From positions 43,342 to 107,341 of the forward strand of contig CANOCV010000002.1 of the NCBI GenBank assembly GCA_947564465.1: a stretch of DNA of 64,000 nucleotides, in the 5' to 3' direction. The notes below the pieces were generated by a model. That model made no database searches, had not been told where the DNA came from, and saw nothing but the letters and a program-made list of their open reading frames with translations. The translations under genes were made by a program, and so were the position numbers. Shown piece after piece: positions 8,703 through 18,749 of this stretch. Each line of letters opens with the position of its first letter. The stretch's first letter is position 1. The DNA comes from an uncultured Roseburia sp. (lineage in GTDB: Bacteria > Bacillota > Clostridia > Lachnospirales > Lachnospiraceae).

Positions 8703-9221
8703 TCAGACAAATTTCTTGGCCCCCTTTTTTTCAATAGCTTCGAGCCGTTGATTTATTTTTAATATAATAACATACAGTACAATGGTTATAAGGAGCGTAT
8801 AAACCAGTTCCGGAATGATGATATGAATCATAAAGTAGCCGAGCTGAAAATTTCCCCGGAAGAAAAAGCGGAGAATATAGACGCCGAAATTATATAGGAT
8901 ATCGCTTACGCCAATTAAGAATAACGGCAGCTTGATATCATCCGGAAAAAACATCTTCCGGAAATACCCGTTAAAGAACCCGATGTACATATACTCAAGT
9001 GCATAAAACCCAAGTATTCCGCCGAAAAAAATATCCATGAGCAGCCCGCAGAAGAATCCGATTATCATCCCTTCTTTTTTACCGCGCATAAAACCAAACG
9101 CTGCGGTCACTACAATCAAAAGATTCGGCGAGATATCTGCAAAAGCGAGCGTCTGAAACAACGTACTCTGCAGTAAAAAGCAGATGATAATGATAATGGA
9201 AACACTTAATTTTCGTCTCAT
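8703..9221 (-). CDS. mreD: Rod shape-determining protein MreD
   Basis: A 172-residue integral membrane protein with about five hydrophobic helices, of the MreD family that links MreC to the MreB/RodA/PBP2 elongation machine. Typical features are the N-terminal helix followed by FADISPNLLIVVTAAFGFMRG and a glycine-rich helix (GFFCGLLMDIFFGGILGFYAL). It sits directly between mreC (4-nt gap) and PBP2, as in most rod-shaped bacteria. Confidence 0.88.
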   Translation of the reverse strand: MRRKLSVSIIIIICFLLQSTLFQTLAFADISPNLLIVVTAAFGFMRGKKEGMIIGFFCGLLMDIFFGGILGFYALEYMYIGFFNGYFRKMFFPDDIKLPLFLIGVSDILYNFGVYILRFFFRGNFQLGYFMIHIIIPELVYTLLITIVLYVIILKINQRLEAIEKKGAKKFV

Positions 9222-9225
9222 TTCA

Positions 9226-10089
9226 TCACTCCGTTTCTGTTCCGGTCACTTTTTTCTCAAGGATTACAAGAACCTCTTCAATATGCTCAAAATCCACTGC
9301 CGGAGTGACCTTGCCGGATTTTGTCAGATTGTTAGAGTCCATCTTCACCTCACTGATATAACCAACCAAAATCCCCGGCAAAAACTTGCTGCTGACCGGC
9401 GAGGTGACAATCTGATCCCCCGTCTGAATTTTGTCTTTGCTGTCACTTAGGGATTTCAACTCAATAGACTGGCTCTCTGACATCATCTGTAAATCACCGT
9501 TTACAATACAGTAATCAGAGGTCGATACAACCATTCCGCTTACGCTGCTGATATCGTCTATAATAGAACGAATTTTTGCGTAATGCGGACCGACATCAAT
9601 AACGATGCCGACAAGACCGCTTCCGGCAATGACATTCATATCTTTTTCAACGCCGTCCTTCTCTCCTTTGTCAATCACAAACATCGAAAACCAGTTGCCT
9701 GTATCCTTACCGATCACATGCGCGGCAACTTTCTCATAATCGGCATACTGTTTGTCTAATTTCAGCAGCTCTCTTAGATTGTCAAGCTCATACTGGTCAA
9801 GCTTTATCGCATTCAATTCATTCGTCAGATCATTGACCTGTTTTTGCAGCTCCTCATTCTCCTTCATAACGTCGCTTAACTTCTTTAAATTATCGGCTTT
9901 ATCGGTCAGCCACAGCCCGACATTGTTAATTCCGCGCTGCATCGGCCCGAATACGGTACCCGCAACGGTATTTAAAGGGCCGCCGCCGAGATTCATGGTA
10001 AAGCTGATATACATCGCGCCGATACATAAAACCGTCAGCACAAGCAAAACATATTTTGTCGGTATGGTAAATTTGGATCTACGTCTCAT
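9226..10089 (-). CDS. mreC: Rod shape-determining protein MreC
   Basis: A 287-residue bitopic protein: short basic N-terminus, one membrane helix (about 12-31), a coiled coil (about 70-110, LKKLSDVMKENEELQKQVNDL) and two beta-barrel domains with the family motif VIGKDTGNWFSMFVIDKGEKDGV. MreC activates PBP2/RodA from the periplasmic side. It lies 9 nt after mreB and 4 nt before mreD. Confidence 0.92.
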   Translation of the reverse strand: MRRRSKFTIPTKYVLLVLTVLCIGAMYISFTMNLGGGPLNTVAGTVFGPMQRGINNVGLWLTDKADNLKKLSDVMKENEELQKQVNDLTNELNAIKLDQYELDNLRELLKLDKQYADYEKVAAHVIGKDTGNWFSMFVIDKGEKDGVEKDMNVIAGSGLVGIVIDVGPHYAKIRSIIDDISSVSGMVVSTSDYCIVNGDLQMMSESQSIELKSLSDSKDKIQTGDQIVTSPVSSKFLPGILVGYISEVKMDSNNLTKSGKVTPAVDFEHIEEVLVILEKKVTGTETE

Positions 10090-10098
10090 ACTCTGCCT

Positions 10099-11118
10099 CT
10101 ATTTATACATTCTTGTTTTCAGGTTAAAGCTCAAATGCCGGTACTTCTCGTCAGATACGATTTTGATCAGTCCTCTCGCAACGCTCTCCTCAGGATTTTC
10201 ACATTTATTTACCCTGATATTGGTAATTTGTGTAAAGAGCGTATCAAGGTCAGATATCATAGAGGCCCCGCCGGTGATATAAATTCCCGAATGAATAATA
10301 TCTTTTGCGAGCTCAGGCGGCGTCCTCTCCAGTATCATTTTGATGGAATTGCAGATGGCATTTAAATTGTCCTTTGTCGCCTCATAGACAACCTGCGCGC
10401 TAATCTCCATCTCAATCGGTAGGCCGCTTACGACATCGCGCCCCACTACAACCATGGATTTGTCAAGATTCGCCTCAATGCCTGATCCCAGCTCTTCTTT
10501 TAGCGCCTTCGCCGTCTTCTGCCCAATTACAAGATTGAAAGTCCGCTTAATGTGGCTGATAATGGATTCGTCAATCCGATTTCCGCCAAAATGAAGCAGA
10601 TCACTCAATACCAGGCCGCCTAAAGAAATTACGGAAATCTCCGTTGTGTCGGCGCCGATGTCAACAATCATGGCTCCTGTCGGCTGATTTACATCCAGAC
10701 CAAGCCCAACGGCATCTGCAATCGGTTTCTCGCACAGAAGTACGGAATGCGGCTTCATGCGGCTTTGTGAAAAAATATCATAAAACGCCTTTTTTTCCAC
10801 CTCCGTAATGTCCGTCGGAACTGCGACAATAAATTCTGCTCCGCGGATTTTTCCTTTTGAATGCTTCTCCAAAAATTCTGTGATCATCGTCTGCATATTG
10901 GCGAAATCGGCAATGACTCCGTTGACGATCGGAAATGTAACGTGAATCGTTTCCGGCGCTTTTTCATACATTGCATATGCGGCGTCTCCATATGCGTACA
11001 TCTGGTTTTTATTTACAATTGCAATCGTATTTTTTTCATTTAGTATCTTGCCTATTGCCTTGCAATACACCTTTAAATTCGAGGTTCCTAAATCAATTCC
11101 GTAAATATTGTTAGACAT
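10099..11118 (-). CDS. mreB: MreB/Mbl actin-like rod-shape protein
   Basis: Actin-fold ATPase of 339 residues that positions the elongation machinery. Phosphate-1 motif GIDLGTSNLKVY (residues 6-17), phosphate-2 region MIVDIGADTTEISVISLGG and adenosine motif IYITGGASMISDL are all present. RBS GGGAGAT precedes the ATG. The order radC-mreB-mreC-mreD is the same as in Bacillus. Confidence 0.93.
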   Translation of the reverse strand: MSNNIYGIDLGTSNLKVYCKAIGKILNEKNTIAIVNKNQMYAYGDAAYAMYEKAPETIHVTFPIVNGVIADFANMQTMITEFLEKHSKGKIRGAEFIVAVPTDITEVEKKAFYDIFSQSRMKPHSVLLCEKPIADAVGLGLDVNQPTGAMIVDIGADTTEISVISLGGLVLSDLLHFGGNRIDESIISHIKRTFNLVIGQKTAKALKEELGSGIEANLDKSMVVVGRDVVSGLPIEMEISAQVVYEATKDNLNAICNSIKMILERTPPELAKDIIHSGIYITGGASMISDLDTLFTQITNIRVNKCENPEESVARGLIKIVSDEKYRHLSFNLKTRMYK

Positions 11119-11135
11119 TTTTATCTCCCTTCGGC

Positions 11136-11819
11136 CTAAATCATCCCATGTTCCCTGAAGCTGTAATATTTATTATCGCCGATAATGATATGGTCGGACA
11201 ACATAATTCCTATCATCTTACCGCAGAGCTGAATCTGTTCCGTCGCCAGTTTATCTGCTTCACTCGGTTCCGGTACTCCGCTGGGATGATTATGGAGCAA
11301 AATAATATATACCGCGTGCTTTTCCAATGCCCGGATAAAAATATCCCGCGGCGACATCAAGGATGCATTCACTGTTCCGACAGAAATCAAAGAATCCCCT
11401 ATCAGCCGGCACTTTGAATCAAACATGCAGACCATCAGACATTCCTGTTCTTTATATCGAAGCTGTTCCATATAATAAACGGCGACTGCCTTCGCACTTT
11501 CCATATGAACACCGCCGAAATGCTGTGCCATTGCAATGCGTTTGGATATCTCACCGATGCACTTTAACTGGATTGCTTTTACCTTTCCGATACCGGGAAT
11601 CTGACGCAGATCTTCGATTCTCATCCGGTAAAGATTCAAAAGTCCGCCCGGCTGCTTGGCTAAAAGGGCCTGCGCAAGTTCTACGGCTGTCCTTCCGGTT
11701 GTGCCTGTCCGCATAATGACGGCAAGCAGCTCCGCGTCAGATAAGCTGGCGGTTCCACGGCTTAAGCATTTTTCATATGGAAGCTCATTCATGGGTATTT
11801 CATTCGCATTTTTAAACAT
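11136..11819 (-). CDS. radC: RadC family JAB/MPN domain protein
   Basis: A 227-residue protein with an N-terminal helix-hairpin-helix (IPGIGKVKAIQL, residues 74-85) and a C-terminal JAMM metalloprotease-like motif, HNHPSG...SEAD (His176, His178, Asp189). The role of RadC in repair is disputed; the metal centre is intact here. It is the first gene of the run leading into mreBCD, with AAAGGAATTT before the ATG. The radC-mreB pairing is widely conserved in Firmicutes. Confidence 0.92.
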   Translation of the reverse strand: MFKNANEIPMNELPYEKCLSRGTASLSDAELLAVIMRTGTTGRTAVELAQALLAKQPGGLLNLYRMRIEDLRQIPGIGKVKAIQLKCIGEISKRIAMAQHFGGVHMESAKAVAVYYMEQLRYKEQECLMVCMFDSKCRLIGDSLISVGTVNASLMSPRDIFIRALEKHAVYIILLHNHPSGVPEPSEADKLATEQIQLCGKMIGIMLSDHIIIGDNKYYSFREHGMI

Positions 11820-11887
11820 AAATTCCTTTCCACTCTCTCACGGCGGGCAGAATTATGTAAAGAGCCTGTAATGGCATAATATTAATA

Positions 11888-13189
11888 TTAACACAACATA
11901 TCTATATTAACAAGTTTCTGTTCATAAAGTTTTTGCAAAGACATTAAAATTCCAAACTTCGCATGATACCAGGTAAGCCCGCCCTGGAAATATACGTTAT
12001 ACGGCGGTTTCAGAGGGCCGTCTGCCGAAAGCTCAATGGAAGAACCCTGTACAAAGGCACCGGCCGCCATAATCACCTCGCTGTCATAGCCCGGCATGGC
12101 CCACGGTTCAGGGGCCACATAGCTGTCCACCGGCGCCGCCGCCTGAATGCCCTTGCAAAATGAAATCAACGCCTCCGGCGAGTGTAGGGTGATTGCCTGA
12201 ATGATATCGTGGCGGCTCTCACTTCCGTTCGGAATTACCGGAAATCCCAGGCGTTCATATATATTCGCCGCAAAAATAGCTCCCTTTAGCGCGCCGCTCA
12301 CTACGAGAGGCGCTAAAAACAGGCCCTGATAAAAGGACTGGATTACGTTCAGGGAGGCGCCCACTTCCTTACCGAGTCCCGGGGAGGTAAGACGGTATGC
12401 GGCATTCTCCACGCACTCCTTTTTTCCGACAATATAGCCGCCGATTGGCGCAAGGCCGCCTCCCGCATTCTTAATCAGGGAGCCGACAATCATATCCGCC
12501 CCGACATCCAAAGGCTCCCGCTCCTCCACAAATTCTCCATAACAGTTATCCACCATGCAGATAACGTCTGCTTTCAGGCTTTTTACAAAACGAATCAGCT
12601 CGCCGATTCGTTCCACAGAAAGCGTCGGTCTTGTCTGGTAACCCTTAGAGCGCTGGATTGTAACAAGCTTTGTCCTCTCGCCTACCGCCTGCCGGATGGC
12701 TTCAAAATCAAAACCGCCGTCAGGGAGCAAATCTACTTGCCGGTAAGTGACTCCGTATTCCGCAAGAGACCCTTTTGAAGGCCGGATCCCGATCACCTCC
12801 TCCAAGGTGTCGTACGGCTTCCCGACAGGGGAAAGCAGCTCGTCCCCCGGCCTTAAATTGGACATAAGTGCAAGGGCAAGCGCATGTGTCCCGCATGTAA
12901 TCTGCGGTCTGACCAGCGCGTCCTCTCCGTGAAAGCAGTCGGCATATACTCTCTCAAGCGTGTCTCTACCCAAATCATTGTATCCGTATCCGTTTGACAT
13001 AGAAAAGCATTCCGCGCAAACCTTGTTTTTTTGCATTGCTTCGATGACTTTCAGCTGATTATATTCCGCCGTCTCGTCTATTTTGCCAAACCGCTCCCAA
13101 AGCTCTTTTTCTATTTTTTCTCCGAACCGATATACCTCTTTTGAAATGCCAAGCGCCTCATATTTTTTATCCCTGTAATGTATGTCCAT
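11888..13189 (-). CDS. Methionine gamma-lyase family (aluminium-resistance type) PLP enzyme
   Basis: A 433-residue fold-type I PLP enzyme of the Met_gamma_lyase family, often named aluminium resistance protein in Firmicutes. Visible signs: GTHALALALMSNL for cofactor phosphate binding, VDNCYGEF before the PLP-binding region, and the likely Schiff-base lysine in MIVGSLIKNAGG (Lys240). The substrate is not established for this subfamily. Start at 13189 chosen because AGAGG lies 7 nt upstream; the frame extends 7 codons further to a TTG that would sit inside the RBS region. It is downstream of miaA in the same orientation. Confidence 0.8.
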   Translation of the reverse strand: MDIHYRDKKYEALGISKEVYRFGEKIEKELWERFGKIDETAEYNQLKVIEAMQKNKVCAECFSMSNGYGYNDLGRDTLERVYADCFHGEDALVRPQITCGTHALALALMSNLRPGDELLSPVGKPYDTLEEVIGIRPSKGSLAEYGVTYRQVDLLPDGGFDFEAIRQAVGERTKLVTIQRSKGYQTRPTLSVERIGELIRFVKSLKADVICMVDNCYGEFVEEREPLDVGADMIVGSLIKNAGGGLAPIGGYIVGKKECVENAAYRLTSPGLGKEVGASLNVIQSFYQGLFLAPLVVSGALKGAIFAANIYERLGFPVIPNGSESRHDIIQAITLHSPEALISFCKGIQAAAPVDSYVAPEPWAMPGYDSEVIMAAGAFVQGSSIELSADGPLKPPYNVYFQGGLTWYHAKFGILMSLQKLYEQKLVNIDMLC

Positions 13190-13253
13190 CGTTTTTCCTC
13201 TTTTTTCCAAATCCAGATTAAAATTATAACCGATATTTTTTAATTTTTTATGA

Positions 13254-14201
13254 CTAAATTATATTTTTATTTTTAAGTGTTTCTAATATGCCTGACAAAA
13301 TCGCCTCGTCGTCATACGCAAATTCCTGTTTGTCAAGCCAGACGACATCCCGTTCCCGTTTGAACCAGGTAAGCTGGCGCTTTGCAAAATGCCTTGTATC
13401 CCGCTTTATTATATAAACAGCCTCGTCTAAGCTGATATCCCCCTCCAGATACCTGAGAATCTCTTTGTATCCAAGCCCCTGCATAGAGACCATGTCCTTA
13501 GTATACCCCATTTTATGAAGTTTGCTTACCTCATTCACAAGTCCTTCCGAGAGCATATTGTCTACCCGCCTGTCAATCCGTTCATAAAGACGCCGTCTTT
13601 CATCGGTCAGTACGAAGTAGGCAAACGCGTACGGCGATTCTTTCTTCCGCTCTCTCTCATTGTGTTCCGATATCCTGCTGCCGCCGGACTCCTCATAAAA
13701 TTCAAGTGCGCGGATCACCCGCTTGACATTGTTCGGATGAATTGCCTTCGCCGCCTTTTCATCCCGCTCTAAAAGCATTTCATACAGATACATGCTGCCG
13801 TTTTGAACCGCCAGGTTTTCCAGCCGTTTACGGTACGCACCGTTACGTTCCTGTTCGGTAAAATCTATATCGTACAGCAATGCCTGGATATAAAAGCCTG
13901 TACCGCCGACAACAATGGGTATTTTCGACTCACCATAGATTTTTTCCAAATATCTCTTTGCATATTCCTGAAATTTCACAACATGAAATTCTTCTTCCGG
14001 CAAGAACTCGTCTATCAGATAATGACGGATTCCCTGCATCTCTTCTTTTGTCACTTTTGCAGAACCGATATCCATGTATTTATATACCTGCATGGAATCC
14101 GCCGAGATCACCGCTCCGTTTATTTTCTTTGCAAGCGCAATCGACAGCGCTGTCTTTCCGACCGCTGTCGGTCCTGTCAGTATAACAAGAGGTCTTTTCA
14201 T
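13254..14201 (-). CDS. miaA: tRNA dimethylallyltransferase MiaA
   Basis: Transfers a dimethylallyl group to N6 of A37 in tRNAs reading UNN codons. P-loop GPTAVGKTALS lies near the N-terminus; also DSMQVYKYMDIGSAK (substrate/DMAPP region) and VVGGTGFYIQALLYDIDF are diagnostic. 315 residues is the normal length. GGGAGGG lies 10 nt before the ATG at 14201; an ATG 9 nt earlier abuts the RBS. It follows mutL closely, the common mutS-mutL-miaA arrangement. Confidence 0.95.
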   Translation of the reverse strand: MKRPLVILTGPTAVGKTALSIALAKKINGAVISADSMQVYKYMDIGSAKVTKEEMQGIRHYLIDEFLPEEEFHVVKFQEYAKRYLEKIYGESKIPIVVGGTGFYIQALLYDIDFTEQERNGAYRKRLENLAVQNGSMYLYEMLLERDEKAAKAIHPNNVKRVIRALEFYEESGGSRISEHNERERKKESPYAFAYFVLTDERRRLYERIDRRVDNMLSEGLVNEVSKLHKMGYTKDMVSMQGLGYKEILRYLEGDISLDEAVYIIKRDTRHFAKRQLTWFKRERDVVWLDKQEFAYDDEAILSGILETLKNKNII

Positions 14202-14240
14202 AGATCGCATTCCCTCCCAATTCCAAGATTTCCCGTTGCT

Positions 14241-16028
14241 TTATACGATACGCTTAAATTTCTTTTCCAGCTCATACCTTGTCATGGAAATAATTGTCGG
14301 TCTCCCGTGCGGGCAATTATACGGATTCTCTAACGTCAAAAGCTCGTCTATGAGGCGCTCTGCCTCCGCATAGGACAAATGATTCCTTCCCTTCACTGCC
14401 GCCTTACAGGACATGGAGGCCACTTTTTCCAGTATCATATCATTTTCCGAAATGTTTTCCAGCGAATCCAGCATACTGACAAACAGCTCCTTTTCACCAA
14501 GGCCAAACATATTGCCGGGAACCGCGCTAATCATATATTCGTTTCCGCCAAAATGCTCTATTTCATAGCCGATCTTCTCAAAATGCGGCAGGAATTTTTT
14601 TAAGTTTTCCTCCTCCAGAAGAGAAAGCGTCAATATCACCGGAGGACTGATACGCTGCGACGTATGTTCCTTGTTCTCAAGCTGCCGCATCAGACGTTCG
14701 TACAATACCTTTTCATGTGCCGCATGCTGGTCTATGATATAGAGCTTTTCGTCAAATTCTACAAGCCAGTAGGTGTCAAATACCTGCCCGATGATTTTAT
14801 GTCTTGCGGCAGATTTTTTGTCTAAAAAAGATGTCTGCTCGTAAGTGACGGTCTCCTCAATTACAGGTTCCTTTTGTTCCTCCCTGTATTCGTACCTCGG
14901 CATATACGGACTGTCTTTTTGTATTTCTTTTTTTATATTCTCTATTCTTTTTTTCTCAAACGGCTCCGGAATCGTATGTTCAATCTTAGGAATCACAGGC
15001 TTTTTCTTTTCTTCTGCCACCGGAACCTGCGGAATCAGCTCCTTTTGGCTTAACCTGAGCCTGATCATTTCCACAAGCTCCTCATAAATCTGCTGCTGAT
15101 TGGAAAAGCGAAGCTCCATTTTTGTCGGATGCACATTGATATCCAAAAGCTCACTGCTGATAGAAAAATACAGCACGGCAAACGGATACTGGTGCTGCAT
15201 GAGAAAAGATTTGTATGCCTCCTCCACAGCTTTTGCAATCAGGCTGCTTTTAATGTATCGCCCATTGATAAAGTATGTCTCAAAATTGCGATTTCCTCTT
15301 GCGATCTGCGGTTTTCCGATATAGCCGTTCACCGAAAAAAATTCGTTTTCCGCGCATAGCTCTAAAAGCGCGCCTGTGATATCTCTGCCGTAAATATTAT
15401 AAATAATATCCTTAATCTTGGAATTGCCGGAGGACTGGAGTCTGACCTGGCCGTTTAATATAAATTTAAAGGAGATATCGGGATGCGACAATATCATCCG
15501 CTGCATTAAATCCTGTATATATCCCCCCTCGGTCTGGGCGGATTTTAAAAATTTTCTTCTTGCCGGCGTATTGAAGAACAGATTGCGGACTAAAAATGTC
15601 GTACCCTCCGGCGCGCCCACCTCCTCGACAACCATCTCCTTTGAGCCTTCGATTACATATCTTGTCCCGCTAAATTCCTCCGGAGTCTTTGTAATCAGCT
15701 CCACCTGTGCGACCGCCGCAATACTTGACAGCGCCTCGCCGCGAAAGCCAAGAGATTTGACCGTCAGCAGGTCCTCCACGGAGTGTATTTTACTTGTAGA
15801 GTGGCGTAAAAAGGCAAGCGGGATTTGCTTTTGTTCAATCCCGCATCCGTTGTCGGTAATGCGGATAAACGAAATACCGCCCTCTTTGATTTCTACCGTC
15901 ACCGCATTGGCTCCCGCGTCAATCGAATTTTCCACAAGCTCCTTTACGACGGAGCTTGGGCGTTCAATGACCTCCCCGGCTGCGATTTTATCTATGGTTT
16001 CCTGATTTAATAACTCAATCTGTGGCAT
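14241..16028 (-). CDS. mutL: DNA mismatch repair protein MutL
   Basis: A 595-residue GHKL ATPase with ENSIDAGA, DNGCGI and GFRGEAL motifs in the N-terminal third. The C-terminal dimerisation domain contains the endonuclease motif DQHAAHE(X)4E and CPHGRPT, so this is a nicking-competent MutL like that of Bacillus and unlike that of E. coli. A Pro/Lys/Glu-rich linker (about 330-400) separates the domains. The start at 16028 follows GGAAGGG. It lies 22 nt after mutS. Confidence 0.95.
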   Translation of the reverse strand: MPQIELLNQETIDKIAAGEVIERPSSVVKELVENSIDAGANAVTVEIKEGGISFIRITDNGCGIEQKQIPLAFLRHSTSKIHSVEDLLTVKSLGFRGEALSSIAAVAQVELITKTPEEFSGTRYVIEGSKEMVVEEVGAPEGTTFLVRNLFFNTPARRKFLKSAQTEGGYIQDLMQRMILSHPDISFKFILNGQVRLQSSGNSKIKDIIYNIYGRDITGALLELCAENEFFSVNGYIGKPQIARGNRNFETYFINGRYIKSSLIAKAVEEAYKSFLMQHQYPFAVLYFSISSELLDINVHPTKMELRFSNQQQIYEELVEMIRLRLSQKELIPQVPVAEEKKKPVIPKIEHTIPEPFEKKRIENIKKEIQKDSPYMPRYEYREEQKEPVIEETVTYEQTSFLDKKSAARHKIIGQVFDTYWLVEFDEKLYIIDQHAAHEKVLYERLMRQLENKEHTSQRISPPVILTLSLLEEENLKKFLPHFEKIGYEIEHFGGNEYMISAVPGNMFGLGEKELFVSMLDSLENISENDMILEKVASMSCKAAVKGRNHLSYAEAERLIDELLTLENPYNCPHGRPTIISMTRYELEKKFKRIV

Positions 16029-16050
16029 GGCTTTCCCTTCCGTCAAAATA

Positions 16051-18690
16051 TTACCATCGGTTTTTCACTTTATTCTGAAGCTCGTAGAGCTTATTCATAG
16101 CTTCAATCGGCGTCAGATTCGACAAATCCAGTTCTCTTAGCTCATTGATAATCGTATCGTCGCCAAGCGTATCCATCAGCGACATCTGTTCTAAATCTAC
16201 CTCATCCAGCTTCTCCTTTTTCTTTTTTCCGCTTTCAAAGGAAGTATGTTTCGTGGAAATCGTAATGTCGTTTTCACTCAGCTCCTGTACGATTTCCTTT
16301 GCCCGCCCGATGACGCTCTCCGGCACGCCGGCAAGCTTCGCGACCTGAATGCCGTAGCTCTTGTCGGCGCCGCCCTTTACGATTTTGCGCAAAAATACGA
16401 TATCGTCTCCCTTTTCCTTGACCGCAATACAGTAATTATTTACATTGTTCAAAATCCCTTCCAGCTCGGTCAGCTCATGATAATGCGTTGCAAACAACGT
16501 CTTGGCGCCAAGAAGCTTCGGATTACTGATATGCTCCACGACGGCCCAGGCAATGCTAAGCCCGTCAAAGGTGCTTGTTCCCCTGCCGATTTCATCCAGA
16601 ATCAAAAGACTGTTTGAAGTGGCATTGCGCAATATATTGGCAACCTCCGACATTTCTACCATAAAGGTACTCTGTCCGCTGGCAAGATCGTCCGATGCGC
16701 CGACTCTGGTGAAAATCCGGTCCACCAAGCCAATTTTTGCGGATTTTGCAGGGACAAAGCTTCCAATCTGCGCCATTAACACAATCAGGGCGCTCTGGCG
16801 CATATAGGTCGATTTTCCGGCCATGTTAGGTCCCGTAATAATCGAAATCCGGCTTCTTCCGTTATCCAGATATGTATCGTTTGCGACAAACATTTCATTG
16901 ACTGTCATCTTTTCGACGACAGGATGACGGCCTTCCCGGATATCTATGACTCCCTTTTCGTTTAATTTCGGACGGCAGTAGCCGCTTTGCTCCGCCACTA
17001 CCGCAAGAGAGGCAAATACATCCAGCTGCGCTACCGCTTTTGCCGTCGTCTGAATCCGAAGAACTTCTCCGGCTATTTTTTCACGTACCTCGCGGAAAAG
17101 CTCATATTCCAGAGAAATCAGCTTGTCCTCCGCGCCAAGAATCATATCCTCCAGCTCCTTCAATTCCGGCGTAATGTAACGCTCGGCATTTGCAAGCGTC
17201 TGCTTTCTCGTAAAGTAATCCGGAACCAGATCCTTATAGGAATTTGTAACCTCAAGATAATATCCGAAAACCTTGTTGTACTTAATTTTGAGATTTTTGA
17301 TTCCGGTCTTTTCACGCTCCTTCGCCTCGAGCTCTGCGAGCCAGTTTTTTCCTTCGGTCTTTGCCTTCCGAAGCGTATCGACCTCCTCGCAATAGCCTTC
17401 CCTGATAATACCGCCGTCATGGACGGTAATCGGAGGTTCCTCGTCAATCGCTTCCTCAATCATCGCAAACAGATCATCCAGCGTATCGAGTCTTTCGTAT
17501 ATCTCTGTCAAAATCTCACATCGAAAATCTCCTAAAAGCATCTTGATGGGAGGAAGCATATGAATCGAATTTTTAAAGGCCGTCAAATCTCTTGGATTGG
17601 CTGTCTGATAAGTTACTCTGGCAATCAGGCGTTCCAAATCGTAGATCGGATTTAAATACTCCCTGATCTCCTCCCTTGTGATGGCATTGCCGCACAATTC
17701 CTGCACGGCGTCGTAGCGCTGCTCAATCTCCTCACGGTCAATCAGAGGCTGTTCCACATAAGAGCGCAGCATCCTTGCGCCCATTGCCGTCTTTGTTTTA
17801 TCGAGCACCCAAAGGAGAGAACCCCTCTTTTGTTTTTCCCTCAGCGTCTCCACAAGCTCTAAGTTCCGCCTTGTCGAACTGTCGATTACCATAAATTTTC
17901 CGGTGCGGTACGGACGAATCGTAGTCATCTGCCCCAGACTGTTTTTCTGTGTCTCAAACAAATAACGAAGCAGTGCGCCTGCCGCAATCACACCGCTTTC
18001 GTAATCGTTTAAGCCCAGTCCGCTCAAATCCTGCACTTTAAAATGGTCTTTTAGGGTACTTACCGCCGTTTCATCGGAAAAATACCAGGAATCCAGGGAA
18101 TAGACGGCAATCCCCAGCCGGTGCTTCATATCTTCTATATCAATTCCGCTGATATAGAACGGCTCGTTACAGACAATTTCGGAGGGCGCGTATTTGTTGA
18201 CCTCATCGATAAGCTTTCGCTCAGATTCCACTTCCGTCACATAATAATCACCGGTAGAAATGTCCGCCGCCGATACGCCGTAATAATCTCCGAGATAGAC
18301 GATGCTCATGATATAGTTATTTTTTGTTTCGTCCAACGCCTGCATATTAATGTTCGTACCGGGCGTTACGATCCTTGTCACCTCGCGCTTTACCATTCCC
18401 TTGGCAAGCTTCGGATCCTCTACCTGCTCACAGATTGCAACCTTGTATCCGCGGCTTACCAGCTTATTTAAATACGTGTCAACTGCATGATAGGGAATGC
18501 CGCACATTGGCGCCCTCTCCTCCATGCCGCAGCTTTTTCCTGTCAATGTCAGCTCGAGCTCCCTTGAAACGGTGACGGCATCCTCAAAAAACATCTCATA
18601 GAAATCACCGAGACGGTAAAATAAGATACAGTCTTTGTTTTCCTCTTTCGTTTTCAAATAATGCTTCATCATCGGTGTAAACTCTGCCAC
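16051..18690 (-). CDS. mutS: DNA mismatch repair protein MutS
   Basis: An 879-residue mismatch sensor. The mismatch-reading Phe-X-Glu motif lies in GDFYEMFFEDA near residue 33, Walker A in GPNMAGKSTYMRQ, and the signature DEIGRGTSTFDGLSIAWA follows. The C-terminus ends with the usual helix-turn-helix region (LTPIEAMNKLYELQNKV). Start codon is GTG with AGGGAG 7 nt upstream. It works with the adjacent mutL. Confidence 0.96.
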   Translation of the reverse strand: MAEFTPMMKHYLKTKEENKDCILFYRLGDFYEMFFEDAVTVSRELELTLTGKSCGMEERAPMCGIPYHAVDTYLNKLVSRGYKVAICEQVEDPKLAKGMVKREVTRIVTPGTNINMQALDETKNNYIMSIVYLGDYYGVSAADISTGDYYVTEVESERKLIDEVNKYAPSEIVCNEPFYISGIDIEDMKHRLGIAVYSLDSWYFSDETAVSTLKDHFKVQDLSGLGLNDYESGVIAAGALLRYLFETQKNSLGQMTTIRPYRTGKFMVIDSSTRRNLELVETLREKQKRGSLLWVLDKTKTAMGARMLRSYVEQPLIDREEIEQRYDAVQELCGNAITREEIREYLNPIYDLERLIARVTYQTANPRDLTAFKNSIHMLPPIKMLLGDFRCEILTEIYERLDTLDDLFAMIEEAIDEEPPITVHDGGIIREGYCEEVDTLRKAKTEGKNWLAELEAKEREKTGIKNLKIKYNKVFGYYLEVTNSYKDLVPDYFTRKQTLANAERYITPELKELEDMILGAEDKLISLEYELFREVREKIAGEVLRIQTTAKAVAQLDVFASLAVVAEQSGYCRPKLNEKGVIDIREGRHPVVEKMTVNEMFVANDTYLDNGRSRISIITGPNMAGKSTYMRQSALIVLMAQIGSFVPAKSAKIGLVDRIFTRVGASDDLASGQSTFMVEMSEVANILRNATSNSLLILDEIGRGTSTFDGLSIAWAVVEHISNPKLLGAKTLFATHYHELTELEGILNNVNNYCIAVKEKGDDIVFLRKIVKGGADKSYGIQVAKLAGVPESVIGRAKEIVQELSENDITISTKHTSFESGKKKKEKLDEVDLEQMSLMDTLGDDTIINELRELDLSNLTPIEAMNKLYELQNKVKNRW

Positions 18691-18749
18691 GTTTTTTCTC
18701 CCTTTCGTGAATCGTCTGTTTTCTTATCATTTTTTCTTATCATTGCTTC